Below are positions 17,116 to 27,808 of a stretch of DNA of 64,000 bases, piece by piece. Source of the stretch: Neobacillus sp. CF12. GTDB lineage: Bacteria > Bacillota > Bacilli > Bacillales > Cytobacillaceae. The DNA is taken from the NCBI RefSeq assembly GCF_030348765.1, contig NZ_JAUCEU010000007.1, positions 2,611,001 to 2,675,000 on the forward strand. Reading direction: 5' to 3'. The position numbers and the translations under genes are program-made. Position 1 is the stretch's first letter. Every line of letters starts with the position of its first letter. The notes beneath the pieces were generated by a model, which worked only from the letters and a program-made list of their open reading frames with translations, was not told where the DNA came from and did not search any database.

Positions 17116-18066
17116 TTAGAATAATTTACGGTCCGTAAACTTTTTAGCCATTTCGTTTGCTGATATGATTAGGATCATACCAATTATTGATTTAAATATC
17201 CCTATTGCTGTCCCGAAACTATACTCACGGCCCAGTAATCCAATTCGATATACATAAGTGTCCAAAATATCACCTGTTTCATATACCATTGGTGTATATA
17301 GGTTATAAACTTGGTCAAACCCAGCATTTAAAATATTCGGTAAGCTAAGGATTGCCAAAAGAAGAATAATCGGAAGCATACTCGGGAGTGTGATATGCCA
17401 AACTCGCTTCCACCAATTGGCTCCATCAATACTTGCTGCTTCATGTAGTCCTGGGTCAACAGCGGTTATGGCTGCTAAATAAACAATCGAATTAAAACCA
17501 AATTCCTTCCATACATCCGTACCAATTAATAACGGTTGAAATAGTGAATTACTACCGAGAAAATTCAATTTTTCCAAACCGAAAAAGTTTAAGATTTGAT
17601 TCACAGTCCCATCTAAACTAAACATATTTACCACTACGGCTGCCAGTACAACCCATGATAGAAAATGGGGCAAATAGACAACTGTTTGAATTGATTTTTT
17701 TAAGATTTTCAGACGGATTTCATTCAATAAAATAGAGAATATAATGGCACCAAAAGTACCTAATAGTATTTTTCCAAAAGCAATAACCATTGTATTCCTA
17801 AAAACTTGTCCGATATCTGGTAATTGAAACATATAGATAAAATGTTCCAGACCTACAAATTCTGAACCTAGCATCCCTTTTGCAGGAATATAATCCTGAA
17901 ATGCCATGATAATTCCAAACATGGGAATATAACTAAAAATCAAAAGAAAGATCATTCCCGGCAGCATCATCAAATGATAAACAGAAGTTGCCGTATTCCA
18001 TTTTTTCTCTTGTTTTACCGTTCTTGCTTTTGTCCAGCTGGCAGTTTTTGCTGTCTGTACTTTCAT
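17116..18066 (-). CDS. Carbohydrate ABC permease (YteP/LplB-like)
   Basis: 316 residues with six membrane segments and the EAA loop LHEAASIDGANWWKRVWHIT (about residues 219-238). The first 30 residues are charged and cytoplasmic. It forms the permease pair with the gene that follows. ATAAGGAGG stands before the ATG. The gap to the binding-protein gene is 53 nt without a terminator, so binding protein, this permease and the next form one operon. Confidence 0.92.
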   Translation of the reverse strand: MKVQTAKTASWTKARTVKQEKKWNTATSVYHLMMLPGMIFLLIFSYIPMFGIIMAFQDYIPAKGMLGSEFVGLEHFIYMFQLPDIGQVFRNTMVIAFGKILLGTFGAIIFSILLNEIRLKILKKSIQTVVYLPHFLSWVVLAAVVVNMFSLDGTVNQILNFFGLEKLNFLGSNSLFQPLLIGTDVWKEFGFNSIVYLAAITAVDPGLHEAASIDGANWWKRVWHITLPSMLPIILLLAILSLPNILNAGFDQVYNLYTPMVYETGDILDTYVYRIGLLGREYSFGTAIGIFKSIIGMILIISANEMAKKFTDRKLF

Positions 18067-18119
18067 AAAAAAACCTCCTTATATAATAATGGCTGCAACG
18101 CAGCCCTTATTACTGTTTC

Positions 18120-19808
18120 TTATTGCTGCTCTGCCAATTCTGCTTCTATTTCAGCTATAATTTCATCTCCGCCCTGTTTCTTCCATTTTGAAACAAATGT
18201 ATCAAAATAGTCTAATGGTTCAGTACCAGTTACAATTTTTATAAAATCTTCCTCTTCTAATTTTAAAAGGTTAGCACCCTTTTTCTCCATTGTAGCGGTT
18301 GTTCCATAATATACAGGGGTTGTCCAATTGAACGTATCTTCTGTTGTAAGTTTTTCAATCAAACCTATTCCTTTCATACGCGAATGGAATTTTGCCCATG
18401 CTGATGTTTCCGCACTTTCAGAATCCTCTATATATTCAAGGATCGTTTTAGCATCATTTTTAATACCAGCTTTTGTTATATCGTTGATAGAAGTTTCTCC
18501 ATTTACTGCAGGCAGAATTAAGTCTGTAAAATCATCTAGTGTACTAGTAGATTTATAAACTTCAATGTTAAATGGTCTCGTTGAACCATCTACACCAATT
18601 TCATTATATTTTGCAATTTCTGGATAATCTGTTTCTAGATCCGTTGCATTTCCTAATTCATCGTAAAATAGATTTAAAATTTTTATCGCTAATTCAGGAT
18701 GCGCATAGTCCTTTCTAACTACTATAAATTGGCCAGTCGGATTTTCACGAAAGACGTTTGCTTTTCCATTTTCTCCTTCTAATGTATAGGCCACGAACTC
18801 CGCATTTTTATCCATTTCTTTTACAGCAGATAGACCCCAATCAGGGATATGCCATGGACCTGTTACGATACCTGTTTGTCCGTTTGTTAGAAGTGCCATG
18901 ATGTCGTCCCAAGTACGGGTTCCAAATTGCGGATCTATAATTCCTTTATCAAACCATTCAGCCAAAATTCCAAGTGCTTTTTTTGTACCTTCACTAGTTG
19001 ATCCATACATGATATTTCCCTTTTCATCTTCAATGTAATGCCTAGGATGTGCATTAAAAACTCCTGCTACAGAGGACATCGTTAAAGCTGATCCACCATA
19101 ATCTCCAGCATTCAACCAATGAGCAAAAGGTATTCCAACAGGATTCCCAGAGGCACCAGGGTCATTTTCTATGAAAGACTTCGCAGTATTTTCTAACTCG
19201 TCTAATGTGATGAGGCTGTCTCCGTCATTATCTAGCTTCAATCCTAGTTCATCGATCCAATCTTGTCTTATCCAGACCATGTTTGGAGCATTTGCTCCAA
19301 CGGTTGCTGGAATCGCCATTAAACGATCATCGAATGTCGAATCAGCCAAGCTTCTCCCATCATATGAGTCATATACTTCTTTTATGTAATCGCTTGCATG
19401 TTTGTCATAAACATCTGTTAAATCAGCAATTAAATCGTTTTCAACTAACTCTTTCAATTCTTCTTTTGAATTGACTCGCATCATATCTGGCAATTCACTC
19501 GATGCAATTGCCAGAGCCACCTGACGATCGTAATCTTCTCCTTCAGCTTCAAATTGATTGACAATTTTCGCATTTAATTTTTCTTCAACAAGTCGTGTGT
19601 ACGCATTGTTCTCATACGTATCTCCCTCTGGTAATTTCGAATTTGCTGCTGTAACACGCCCCATTGTAATAACTGTTTTTCCATCTTCGGTTGTGGACGC
19701 ACTTTCTTGCGGTGAAGATGAATCGACACATGCTGCTAATGAAACGCTCAACATGGACGCCATAGATAGTATCGTCATCCTTTTAATTAAAGTTCTATAC
19801 TTCTTCAT
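18120..19808 (-). CDS. Sugar-binding lipoprotein of ABC importer (LplA/YtcQ-like)
   Basis: 562 residues, a large extracellular solute-binding protein. The N-terminus MKKYRTLIKRMTILS begins a lipoprotein signal ending in the lipobox LAAC at about residues 24-27, so the mature protein is anchored by a diacylglyceryl-cysteine. The length matches the LplA/YtcQ cluster rather than the usual 400-440-residue binding proteins. TTGGAGGGG precedes the ATG. It is the first gene of the transporter operon, divergent from the response regulator at 20019. About 112 nt upstream lies a box shared with the glucosidase promoter region. The ligand is not identifiable from sequence. Confidence 0.92.
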   Translation of the reverse strand: MKKYRTLIKRMTILSMASMLSVSLAACVDSSSPQESASTTEDGKTVITMGRVTAANSKLPEGDTYENNAYTRLVEEKLNAKIVNQFEAEGEDYDRQVALAIASSELPDMMRVNSKEELKELVENDLIADLTDVYDKHASDYIKEVYDSYDGRSLADSTFDDRLMAIPATVGANAPNMVWIRQDWIDELGLKLDNDGDSLITLDELENTAKSFIENDPGASGNPVGIPFAHWLNAGDYGGSALTMSSVAGVFNAHPRHYIEDEKGNIMYGSTSEGTKKALGILAEWFDKGIIDPQFGTRTWDDIMALLTNGQTGIVTGPWHIPDWGLSAVKEMDKNAEFVAYTLEGENGKANVFRENPTGQFIVVRKDYAHPELAIKILNLFYDELGNATDLETDYPEIAKYNEIGVDGSTRPFNIEVYKSTSTLDDFTDLILPAVNGETSINDITKAGIKNDAKTILEYIEDSESAETSAWAKFHSRMKGIGLIEKLTTEDTFNWTTPVYYGTTATMEKKGANLLKLEEEDFIKIVTGTEPLDYFDTFVSKWKKQGGDEIIAEIEAELAEQQ

Positions 19809-19904
19809 AATGACCCCTCCAACGTTTATTTTTCCTAGACCAATTTAAGTTCTGGCCAATTGATTTAAGCTTACATTTAGTTTAAGTGATAATAGATTAA
19901 TCCT

Positions 19905-19946
19905 AAATATTTAAAAAAACGTTTTCATGTACTTTTTTCCGGAACT
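19905..19946 (-). promoter_or_regulatory. Shared upstream box, transporter copy
   Basis: From 19920 to 19944 the plus strand matches 25284-25308 with one mismatch in 25, and similarity continues weakly to the left. It includes AAAAAACGTTTTCA, which fits the catabolite responsive element pattern TGWAANCGNTNWCA at 12 of 14 positions. It lies about 112 nt upstream of the binding-protein gene. Confidence 0.65.
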
Positions 19947-20018
19947 TTTAACACAAAGTATAAGAAAGGAAATCGCAATGATATAATCATCATGAATTAC
20001 TTCTAGGAGGTAACACAA

Positions 20019-21557
20019 ATGTACCGTATCTTGATAGTAGATGACGAAAGAGACGAACGGAATGTTATTCGTTTTCTTCTAAATAAATACAACTTTCAAC
20101 TTGAAATAGACGAAGCCTCCAACGGAAAAGAGGCTCTATCGCAATTAGAAACACAGTCTGTAGATATATTATTTACAGATGTAAAAATGCCTTTTGTTGA
20201 TGGAATTGAATTAGCAACGAGAGCTAGAGAGCTTTACCCTAACCTCCACATTATCTTTTTCAGTGGTCATGATGATTTTTATTATGCCAAGAAAGCAATA
20301 TCTCTAAGGGCTGTAGAATATATATTGAAACCAGTAAAACCAGTTGAATTTCAGAATACTATTTCCACAGTATTGCAAAATATAAAAAGACAAGAGAAGG
20401 AACATGAACTAAGAGAAGCAAATAGTGAATTCCTTAAAACTCATGTTTTATATCGTCTAATTAATAAGACTCCAATAGATTTGCTAAAAAATGAATATCC
20501 CACTATGAACTTTGATTTTTTAAATCTATATTCTTCCGTAATGTTAATCCAGTTTGAAGAACCATTTTTTGATCGCCTGCCAAAGGATGAAGATACTCTC
20601 TTCTTTTATAATCAAATTAAGAAAATGATCCCAGATTATCCGTGCGAGTTTATTAATTTGAATCCGTTTCAAATCCTTTTGTTATTTGGGAGAACGGATA
20701 GAAATATGGTATATAAAGAAATTGCGATAAAGATACAAAAACAGGTCTTCTTAGAATATGGAATAAATTGCTTTATATCTGTCAGTAACGAATACTTATC
20801 TCCAAGTGAGTTACCTGAAATTTATGATGAGTTGGAACAGTATCTAGAGGATCGTTTTTTCTATTCTGATACCTATATCTATCCAATAGATACCTCAACC
20901 AGAGAAAGCAAAGAGTATCTTGAACAAGATGAACATATTCTACAAAGGATACAATCTGCTATTCAATTAGTAGATATTGTTACCTTTAAACAAAACATGA
21001 AACTTCTATTTCAGAAATACCAAGCAAAACAGGGACTTTCTCATATTTATGTGCGCTATTTCTTTTCAAAGCTTTTGCAGACACTTTGTCAAAATCTGCC
21101 ACACTATAACAAGGAATTGATTAATAAAAAGATGGAGTCTATTTTTTCTTGTCGGCATTTTTCTGAAATTGAAACTATTCTAGTTCATGTTCAAAATGAA
21201 GTGATAGAAAAATTAGAGAAAAAAGAACAATCACCTAAACACGTCATTCATCTCGTGCAACAATATATAACCGAGCATTATGGAGAAGACTTAAGTTTGA
21301 ATTTATTAGCTGAAAAAGTGTACTTGTCCCCAAGTTATTTAAGCGAGATCTTTATAAAAGAAACAGGATGTGGAATTAATAAATACATAAAGAATCTTCG
21401 TATGGAAAATGCAAAGGATCTCCTTAATAATACCAATATGAAAATCACTGATATATGTAAACAGCTAGGTTATCATAATCTATCCTATTTTGTTCGAAGT
21501 TTTCGGGAACATTTCGGCACAAGTCCTGAAAAATACCGCCAGATGAAAAAGCAATAG
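20019..21557 (+). CDS. YesN-like response regulator with AraC-type DNA-binding domain
   Basis: 512 residues. Residues 1-120 are a receiver domain (ILIVDDERDE, acceptor Asp in ILFTDVKMPFVDG, Lys in ILKPVKP). The middle is a long linker, and residues about 410-510 are an AraC-type pair of helix-turn-helix motifs (LSLNLLAEKVYLSPSYLSEI and MKITDICKQLGYHNLSYFVR). AGGAGG precedes the ATG. It is co-transcribed with the sensor kinase 21 nt downstream and divergent from the transporter operon, the usual plan for YesMN-type systems that activate a nearby sugar importer on sensing the sugar outside. Confidence 0.94.
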   Translation: MYRILIVDDERDERNVIRFLLNKYNFQLEIDEASNGKEALSQLETQSVDILFTDVKMPFVDGIELATRARELYPNLHIIFFSGHDDFYYAKKAISLRAVEYILKPVKPVEFQNTISTVLQNIKRQEKEHELREANSEFLKTHVLYRLINKTPIDLLKNEYPTMNFDFLNLYSSVMLIQFEEPFFDRLPKDEDTLFFYNQIKKMIPDYPCEFINLNPFQILLLFGRTDRNMVYKEIAIKIQKQVFLEYGINCFISVSNEYLSPSELPEIYDELEQYLEDRFFYSDTYIYPIDTSTRESKEYLEQDEHILQRIQSAIQLVDIVTFKQNMKLLFQKYQAKQGLSHIYVRYFFSKLLQTLCQNLPHYNKELINKKMESIFSCRHFSEIETILVHVQNEVIEKLEKKEQSPKHVIHLVQQYITEHYGEDLSLNLLAEKVYLSPSYLSEIFIKETGCGINKYIKNLRMENAKDLLNNTNMKITDICKQLGYHNLSYFVRSFREHFGTSPEKYRQMKKQ

Positions 21558-21578
21558 AAAGAGAAAGAGAAGTCTCAT

Positions 21579-23288
21579 ATGTGGAAAATACTTTATTGGT
21601 TTAAAAATTTAAAATTCAGAAGTAAAATTTTGTTTATATGCCTACTATCGAGTATCTTACCTGTCACCGCATTGGGGAGTTATTGCTATTATCAAATTCA
21701 ACATATATTAATCAATCGAGAAAGTGAAGTTTTAGAAGAGTCCCTAAACCAGGCAATCTCAAGTATTGATTACAAGGTTACTACTTATACCAATGTGATT
21801 AACCAAATTGTTTGGAATGAAGAGGTAAAGAGAGGAGTTACTACTGAGTATGACAATTCCTATGAAATGTATTTGTTTTACAGGGACATACTAGATCCCT
21901 TATCCTTAAATAATCACTTTTTATACAGTGAAATAAATACAATCACTATTTTTAGTGACAATCAAATGTACCCACATGGCGATATTCTTCGTCCGCTGAC
22001 AGACATTGAACAAAAAAGCTGGCTGGAGCAAATTTTAGAAACGTCCACTCCAAAATTTGTTGTTTCCGCAGCTGGTCAGACTTTTAAAGTAGTCAGCCAA
22101 ATATTTGATCGAAATCATAGTATCACAAATGTAGTTTATATAGATATTGATTACGAGCATGTCTTTGAAAACATGTCTCGTTTATTTGAGAACAATTATG
22201 GGCTTGTCATCCTTGATGAATATAATAAACCTGTTTATACCTTCCAAAATTTTCAGGAGAAATATCAATCATATGAACTGAAAACAAACGAATTACTAAA
22301 AAAATTAAACGATGGTTCACTACAGGAGGATTTTGTATTTAAGGAGTCCTCATTAACTTCCTACGATTGGACTGCATATCTATATCGTCCATTGGACACC
22401 ATTTATGCTTCAACTTATAAGATAACTGTTACCGTTTTTATCGTGATTTTGTTATGTGTATTGATTTTGTTTCTATCCATCTACTTTCTTTCAAGGGTTA
22501 CGGTTCGTCCTTTAGAAAAGTTAGAGAAAAATATGGAACTGATTGAAAAAGGCAATTTATCTGTAACCGTTACAAATTCTTCAAATGATGAAATCGGGAG
22601 CCTAATTCGTCGCTTTTCCAATATGGTTCATAAACTACAAGAAATGATAAATGAGGTTTATAAGAGTAAAATTGCAAAACAAGAGTATGAAATGAAAGCA
22701 TTACAAGCCCAAATCAATCCACACTTTTTTTATAATAGCCTTTCGCTTATTAACAGTAAGGCAATTATTGCGGAACAAGAAGATATAAGTAAGATGGCTC
22801 AACTTCTTTCTACATTTTATCGTACAACATTAAATAGAGGGAAAAATACTATTTCTGTGAGGGAAGAATTAGAAAACACAACATCTTATATTCAAATTCA
22901 ACGAATGATGCATTCAGATTCATTTGATGTTCGTTGTGAAGTTGACGAAGAGATTTTAGAATACACCATGCTGAACCTTCTTTTACAACCCTTGGTTGAA
23001 AATGCTATTAATCATGGGATAGATCATAAAGAAAGTCCTGGAAAAGCTGTTTTAACTATTACAGCAAAACAATCAGATAACAATCTACTCTTTAATGTCT
23101 CTGATAATGGGTGTGGAATGGAGCCTGAATTGTTAAAAACCATTCTAACTACTAAAACGAAAGGATATGGGGTCCAAAATGTTCATCATCGTGTACAACT
23201 TACTTATGGAGTTGAATATGGCTTAAGCTATACAAGTAAATTGATGGAAGGAACAACAGTGACCCTTACGATTCCAAAAGTTAACTGA
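21579..23288 (+). CDS. YesM-like sensor histidine kinase
   Basis: 569 residues: membrane segment about 15-38, a large extracellular sensing domain to about 280, second membrane segment about 283-305, a HAMP domain, then the His_kinase domain with the acceptor in QAQINPHFFYNSLSLIN and an ATPase domain (NAINHG, DNGCGM, GYGVQNV). It senses an external sugar-linked signal and phosphorylates the adjacent YesN-like regulator. The ribosome site is weak (GAAAGAGAAG), so it may depend on translation of the preceding gene. Nothing is missing. Confidence 0.94.
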   Translation: MWKILYWFKNLKFRSKILFICLLSSILPVTALGSYCYYQIQHILINRESEVLEESLNQAISSIDYKVTTYTNVINQIVWNEEVKRGVTTEYDNSYEMYLFYRDILDPLSLNNHFLYSEINTITIFSDNQMYPHGDILRPLTDIEQKSWLEQILETSTPKFVVSAAGQTFKVVSQIFDRNHSITNVVYIDIDYEHVFENMSRLFENNYGLVILDEYNKPVYTFQNFQEKYQSYELKTNELLKKLNDGSLQEDFVFKESSLTSYDWTAYLYRPLDTIYASTYKITVTVFIVILLCVLILFLSIYFLSRVTVRPLEKLEKNMELIEKGNLSVTVTNSSNDEIGSLIRRFSNMVHKLQEMINEVYKSKIAKQEYEMKALQAQINPHFFYNSLSLINSKAIIAEQEDISKMAQLLSTFYRTTLNRGKNTISVREELENTTSYIQIQRMMHSDSFDVRCEVDEEILEYTMLNLLLQPLVENAINHGIDHKESPGKAVLTITAKQSDNNLLFNVSDNGCGMEPELLKTILTTKTKGYGVQNVHHRVQLTYGVEYGLSYTSKLMEGTTVTLTIPKVN

Positions 23289-23349
23289 GTAGATTCAAGC
23301 GAAAAATCATAAAAATCCCAAATGCAGATTTTCTTTAAATCATAGAACG

Positions 23350-23406
23350 AAAAGACCGTTTGATAGAAATCCTAATTCTGGGATTTTTACCAAACGGTCT
23401 TTTTTA
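23350..23406. terminator. Terminator after the two-component operon
   Basis: Arms AAAAGACCGTTTG (23350-23362) and CAAACGGTCTTTT (23391-23403), then more T. The loop contains part of a second inverted repeat (AAAATCCCA near 23312 and TGGGATTTTT near 23379). It separates two convergent genes. Confidence 0.85.
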
Positions 23407-23494
23407 TGCAATAAAGGGTGCAATGAGAAAAGCGATGAAACATTCTATCCTGGCTTCACCGCTTCATCTCTTTTGCTATTCTTTTAAATAGTAA

Positions 23495-25117
<1,623 letters not shown>

Positions 25118-25269
25118 TCATTCCACTCCTAACCTCTTTTTGACTGTTTTTGCTTTTGCTTTCCTAATAGAGTGATTTATACATGTTGGTAATAAACTAC
25201 TAAATCTATCAAAGAAAGCTTTCATTACTTCCACTTATATTAAGTTTAATTTTTTTATATTATATAATA

Positions 25270-25310
25270 AATATTAATTAAACCGTTTTCATGTACTTTT
25301 TCCCGGAATC
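25270..25310 (-). promoter_or_regulatory. Shared upstream box, glucosidase copy
   Basis: Second copy of the 25-bp box (25284-25308). It includes TTAAACCGTTTTCA, which fits the catabolite responsive element pattern at 13 of 14 positions. On the minus strand it is followed by AT-rich DNA with TATAAT near 25259-25264, so it lies in the position of an activator or catabolite site just upstream of a promoter for the glucosidase gene. Confidence 0.65.
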
Positions 25311-25360
25311 TACTCTTATCCCTATAATCATGAATAGCCATAAAGTTAATAAGTATATAG

Positions 25361-25396
25361 AAAAGGACATCCTGCAACGGCCAAGGATGTCCTTTT
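25361..25396 (-). terminator. Terminator of the fused sigma/anti-sigma gene
   Basis: Arms AAAAGGACATCC / GGATGTCCTTTT (25361-25372, 25385-25396), 120 nt after the stop at 25514. Confidence 0.8.
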
Positions 25397-25513
25397 CATT
25401 TTTTCCATACTTATTTCCAATTAATATCCCACTCACCGCCAGATAATATACCCGGTTAAAACTCCTTTTTAACATTCCTCTTTAAACAACAGTATTTTCA
25501 AGATTGCTACAGC

Positions 25514-27586
25514 CTAATCCAACGAAATCTTCACAACATCATCCAAATATTTTATTGCATTATACCCATAAATCTCCAGACTTTTAGGAATAGCTTTTTC
25601 TTCAGCGTTGTTACTCTGTAACTCCATACTTTGAACGGTAATGAAATAACGAGGTTGCTCGATTTCTTCATAGGAGATAGGGTTTTTAATCATATCGTAT
25701 CTCACTCCGTCTTTATCAATCAGCACTCCCTCAGAATTCATGGTCATTATGCTAATTTCATTTTCACCCTCACCCATGATTTGGAATTGTAACGACTCAT
25801 ATGCACGATTCTCAATTTCATGATCGCTTATGACAACTTTTGTCGGCTGTCCAACTTCCATCTTGTCAATGGAGATTTTACTCCCTGCATATTCAAAGGT
25901 TCGAGGATATTCCTGAGAAGCATCCAGTTGGATGGTCTTTTTGTCGACAAACGTTAAATAAGCAGATTCGTATTGAACGCTTACCTCTTTTGGCTTTTCT
26001 CCAAGAAGAGGGTCAAATTGTGTTTGAAAAGAGGTCCAATTAACGTCTGGTTGTGTATCTGTAAAAGAACTGCCATACATATCGCCTTTCACTGTCTTAT
26101 CATTCACTTTCAAATTGTTAAAATTAAGAACATCTATCCGCTTCTCAGGCTGTTCATAATTAATACTATATTGCAAAACCGTCGCTGTTGGAGCGATGGT
26201 TAGTTTTTCAAATCGGACCGGGATTCCTTCTACTTCAGTTTTTTCATCCAATGCATACTCAACGGTAGGTTGTTTTGTTACAGGAATCTCGAAGTTCCAG
26301 TCTCCAGTTTTAGTTTCCATATTCTCGTAAGGATTAAAAACATTCGGGTCAGAGGAATCACGATTCAATTTCTGAAGCCTTGTGATCTTCAGTGTGATTG
26401 TCCCTGTATCCGTTGTAAGTGGCAGCAGACTAATCTTTCCATGATACACGTTCTTTTCTTTGGTATTTACATCCGATTCAAGGTCAGGTGGATAGTACCT
26501 TTGATATGCTTCCCGGCTCATGATTTCACGAGCATTCTCCACAAAAAAACCATTCTGATAGTCCATCACATATTGATTGTCTTCTTTTGTATCTTCTATT
26601 TCATAAAAAACAAGCGTCTGAACATCATCCGCAATTGCGCTCTTAATCTTAATCTTCACCCCATCGCTCTCCGCTTCCAGGTTCAGCCTTTCACCCAGGT
26701 CCTGTTGAAGAAAAGCACGCAATTCCTGATCATCTTCTGTCCATGAATAGTAGAGGTTTGTAAATATCCCTGTAAAAAAACCTATAGCCATAACGAATGC
26801 GAATAGACCAACAATACCAAATCCTTTTCTAATACGTTTCTTGTTCTTCTGGTGTCTATTGCTTTCCTTTTCTGTCAGCCGGTCTCTGACGTTCTCCATG
26901 AAACCAGATGGAACCTGCAAATCTTCCATTCTATCAGTAAGATTCAACATGGTTAACATAACATCCTGAAAGGCAGCCAAATCCTTCTGACAATCGTGAC
27001 AATGATAAATATGTTTCTCAAATTCAACCTTTTTCGAACGATCCAGTTTTCTTTCTAAGTAATCGATGTAGACTTCATGATACTCCTTACAGCCATTATA
27101 GGTTGATCCGTCTCCCACTTCTTTTCTAAATGACTGGATTCCGGAAAACAAAAGCCCTTTCACCTTTTCGACAGGTACTTGGAGGAGATGTGCTCCTTCC
27201 TCTTTAGAGATTCCCATTACATATGTAAGTAAGATCACTTCTTTCTCGAACTCTTTCAATTGATTAAGTGCTTTAAAAAATTCCTTTTGCTGTTCACTTT
27301 CCTCTGAAACTTGTAAACTTCTAACAGCGGAAAGCTCCCAACAAGTATGTATAAAAATGGATGTAACCCATGTTTCGAATGATGTTTCTCTTTTTAATCG
27401 AGACAATCCCTTTTGGACTTTACTAATAGATTGGTAAAAAAGTTCTTCCATTTGCTGCCGATTCCTAAGATAGGACCAACCAAGTGTATAGAACAATTGT
27501 TTATTCTCATCGAACCAAACAACGATCGATTCCACGCTGATTTCACTTATCGTAGTGATAGAACTGGGATCTCTTTTTGAGATCAT
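25514..27586 (-). CDS. Fused sigma-like / zinc anti-sigma / DUF4179 membrane protein
   Basis: 690 residues in one open frame. Residues about 20-95 look like a degenerate ECF sigma region 2 (MEELFYQSISKVQKGLSRL, SFETWVTSIFIHTCWE), and about 105-160 like region 4 (LKEFEKEVILLTYVMGISKE, VEKVKGLLFSGIQSFRKEV). Next comes a zinc-binding anti-sigma module (CKEYHEVYIDYLERKLD, then HIYHCHDC: His-x3-Cys-x2-Cys), a membrane segment at about 258-280 (IVGLFAFVMAIGFFTGIF), and an outer part of about 400 residues that fits DUF4179 plus a second Ig-like domain (DUF5643-like). Sigma and anti-sigma are normally two proteins; here they are one. It could be a tethered sigma factor released by proteolysis, or a former sigma kept only as a scaffold. 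Single-gene unit. Confidence 0.8.
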   Translation of the reverse strand: MISKRDPSSITTISEISVESIVVWFDENKQLFYTLGWSYLRNRQQMEELFYQSISKVQKGLSRLKRETSFETWVTSIFIHTCWELSAVRSLQVSEESEQQKEFFKALNQLKEFEKEVILLTYVMGISKEEGAHLLQVPVEKVKGLLFSGIQSFRKEVGDGSTYNGCKEYHEVYIDYLERKLDRSKKVEFEKHIYHCHDCQKDLAAFQDVMLTMLNLTDRMEDLQVPSGFMENVRDRLTEKESNRHQKNKKRIRKGFGIVGLFAFVMAIGFFTGIFTNLYYSWTEDDQELRAFLQQDLGERLNLEAESDGVKIKIKSAIADDVQTLVFYEIEDTKEDNQYVMDYQNGFFVENAREIMSREAYQRYYPPDLESDVNTKEKNVYHGKISLLPLTTDTGTITLKITRLQKLNRDSSDPNVFNPYENMETKTGDWNFEIPVTKQPTVEYALDEKTEVEGIPVRFEKLTIAPTATVLQYSINYEQPEKRIDVLNFNNLKVNDKTVKGDMYGSSFTDTQPDVNWTSFQTQFDPLLGEKPKEVSVQYESAYLTFVDKKTIQLDASQEYPRTFEYAGSKISIDKMEVGQPTKVVISDHEIENRAYESLQFQIMGEGENEISIMTMNSEGVLIDKDGVRYDMIKNPISYEEIEQPRYFITVQSMELQSNNAEEKAIPKSLEIYGYNAIKYLDDVVKISLD

Positions 27587-27760
27587 TATATGTGTCCTCC
27601 CTTTACATTCTCTTGAAACCTTTTAACGGCTCTTGATTAAGGTCCCTTTATGCATTATTCGACAATTTACTTATATTTCCTCTTTCTTCATGTTTCTAAT
27701 TTATTTTCCATCTAAGCCTGCATAAGAATCCATAAAATAACCATTATTAAATCCATAAAA

Positions 27761-27794
27761 AGAAGGAACATCTCTAATACAAGATGTCCCTTCT
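27761..27794 (-). terminator. Terminator of the MFS gene
   Basis: AGAAGG-ACATCT / AGATGT-CCTTCT imperfect stem with a minus-strand T run from the plus-strand A run at 27756-27761. Confidence 0.7.
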
Positions 27795-27808
27795 AATTTA
27801 TTAATAAA

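Noticed and set aside
25205..25214. GAAAGCTTTC palindrome as a catabolite responsive element
   Set aside because: The centre is GC (AGCT) instead of the required CG; the better match is at 25281-25294.
25278..25475. 65-codon minus-strand frame upstream of the glucosidase gene
   Set aside because: It covers a clear terminator and the shared upstream box and has no ribosome site or recognisable protein character.
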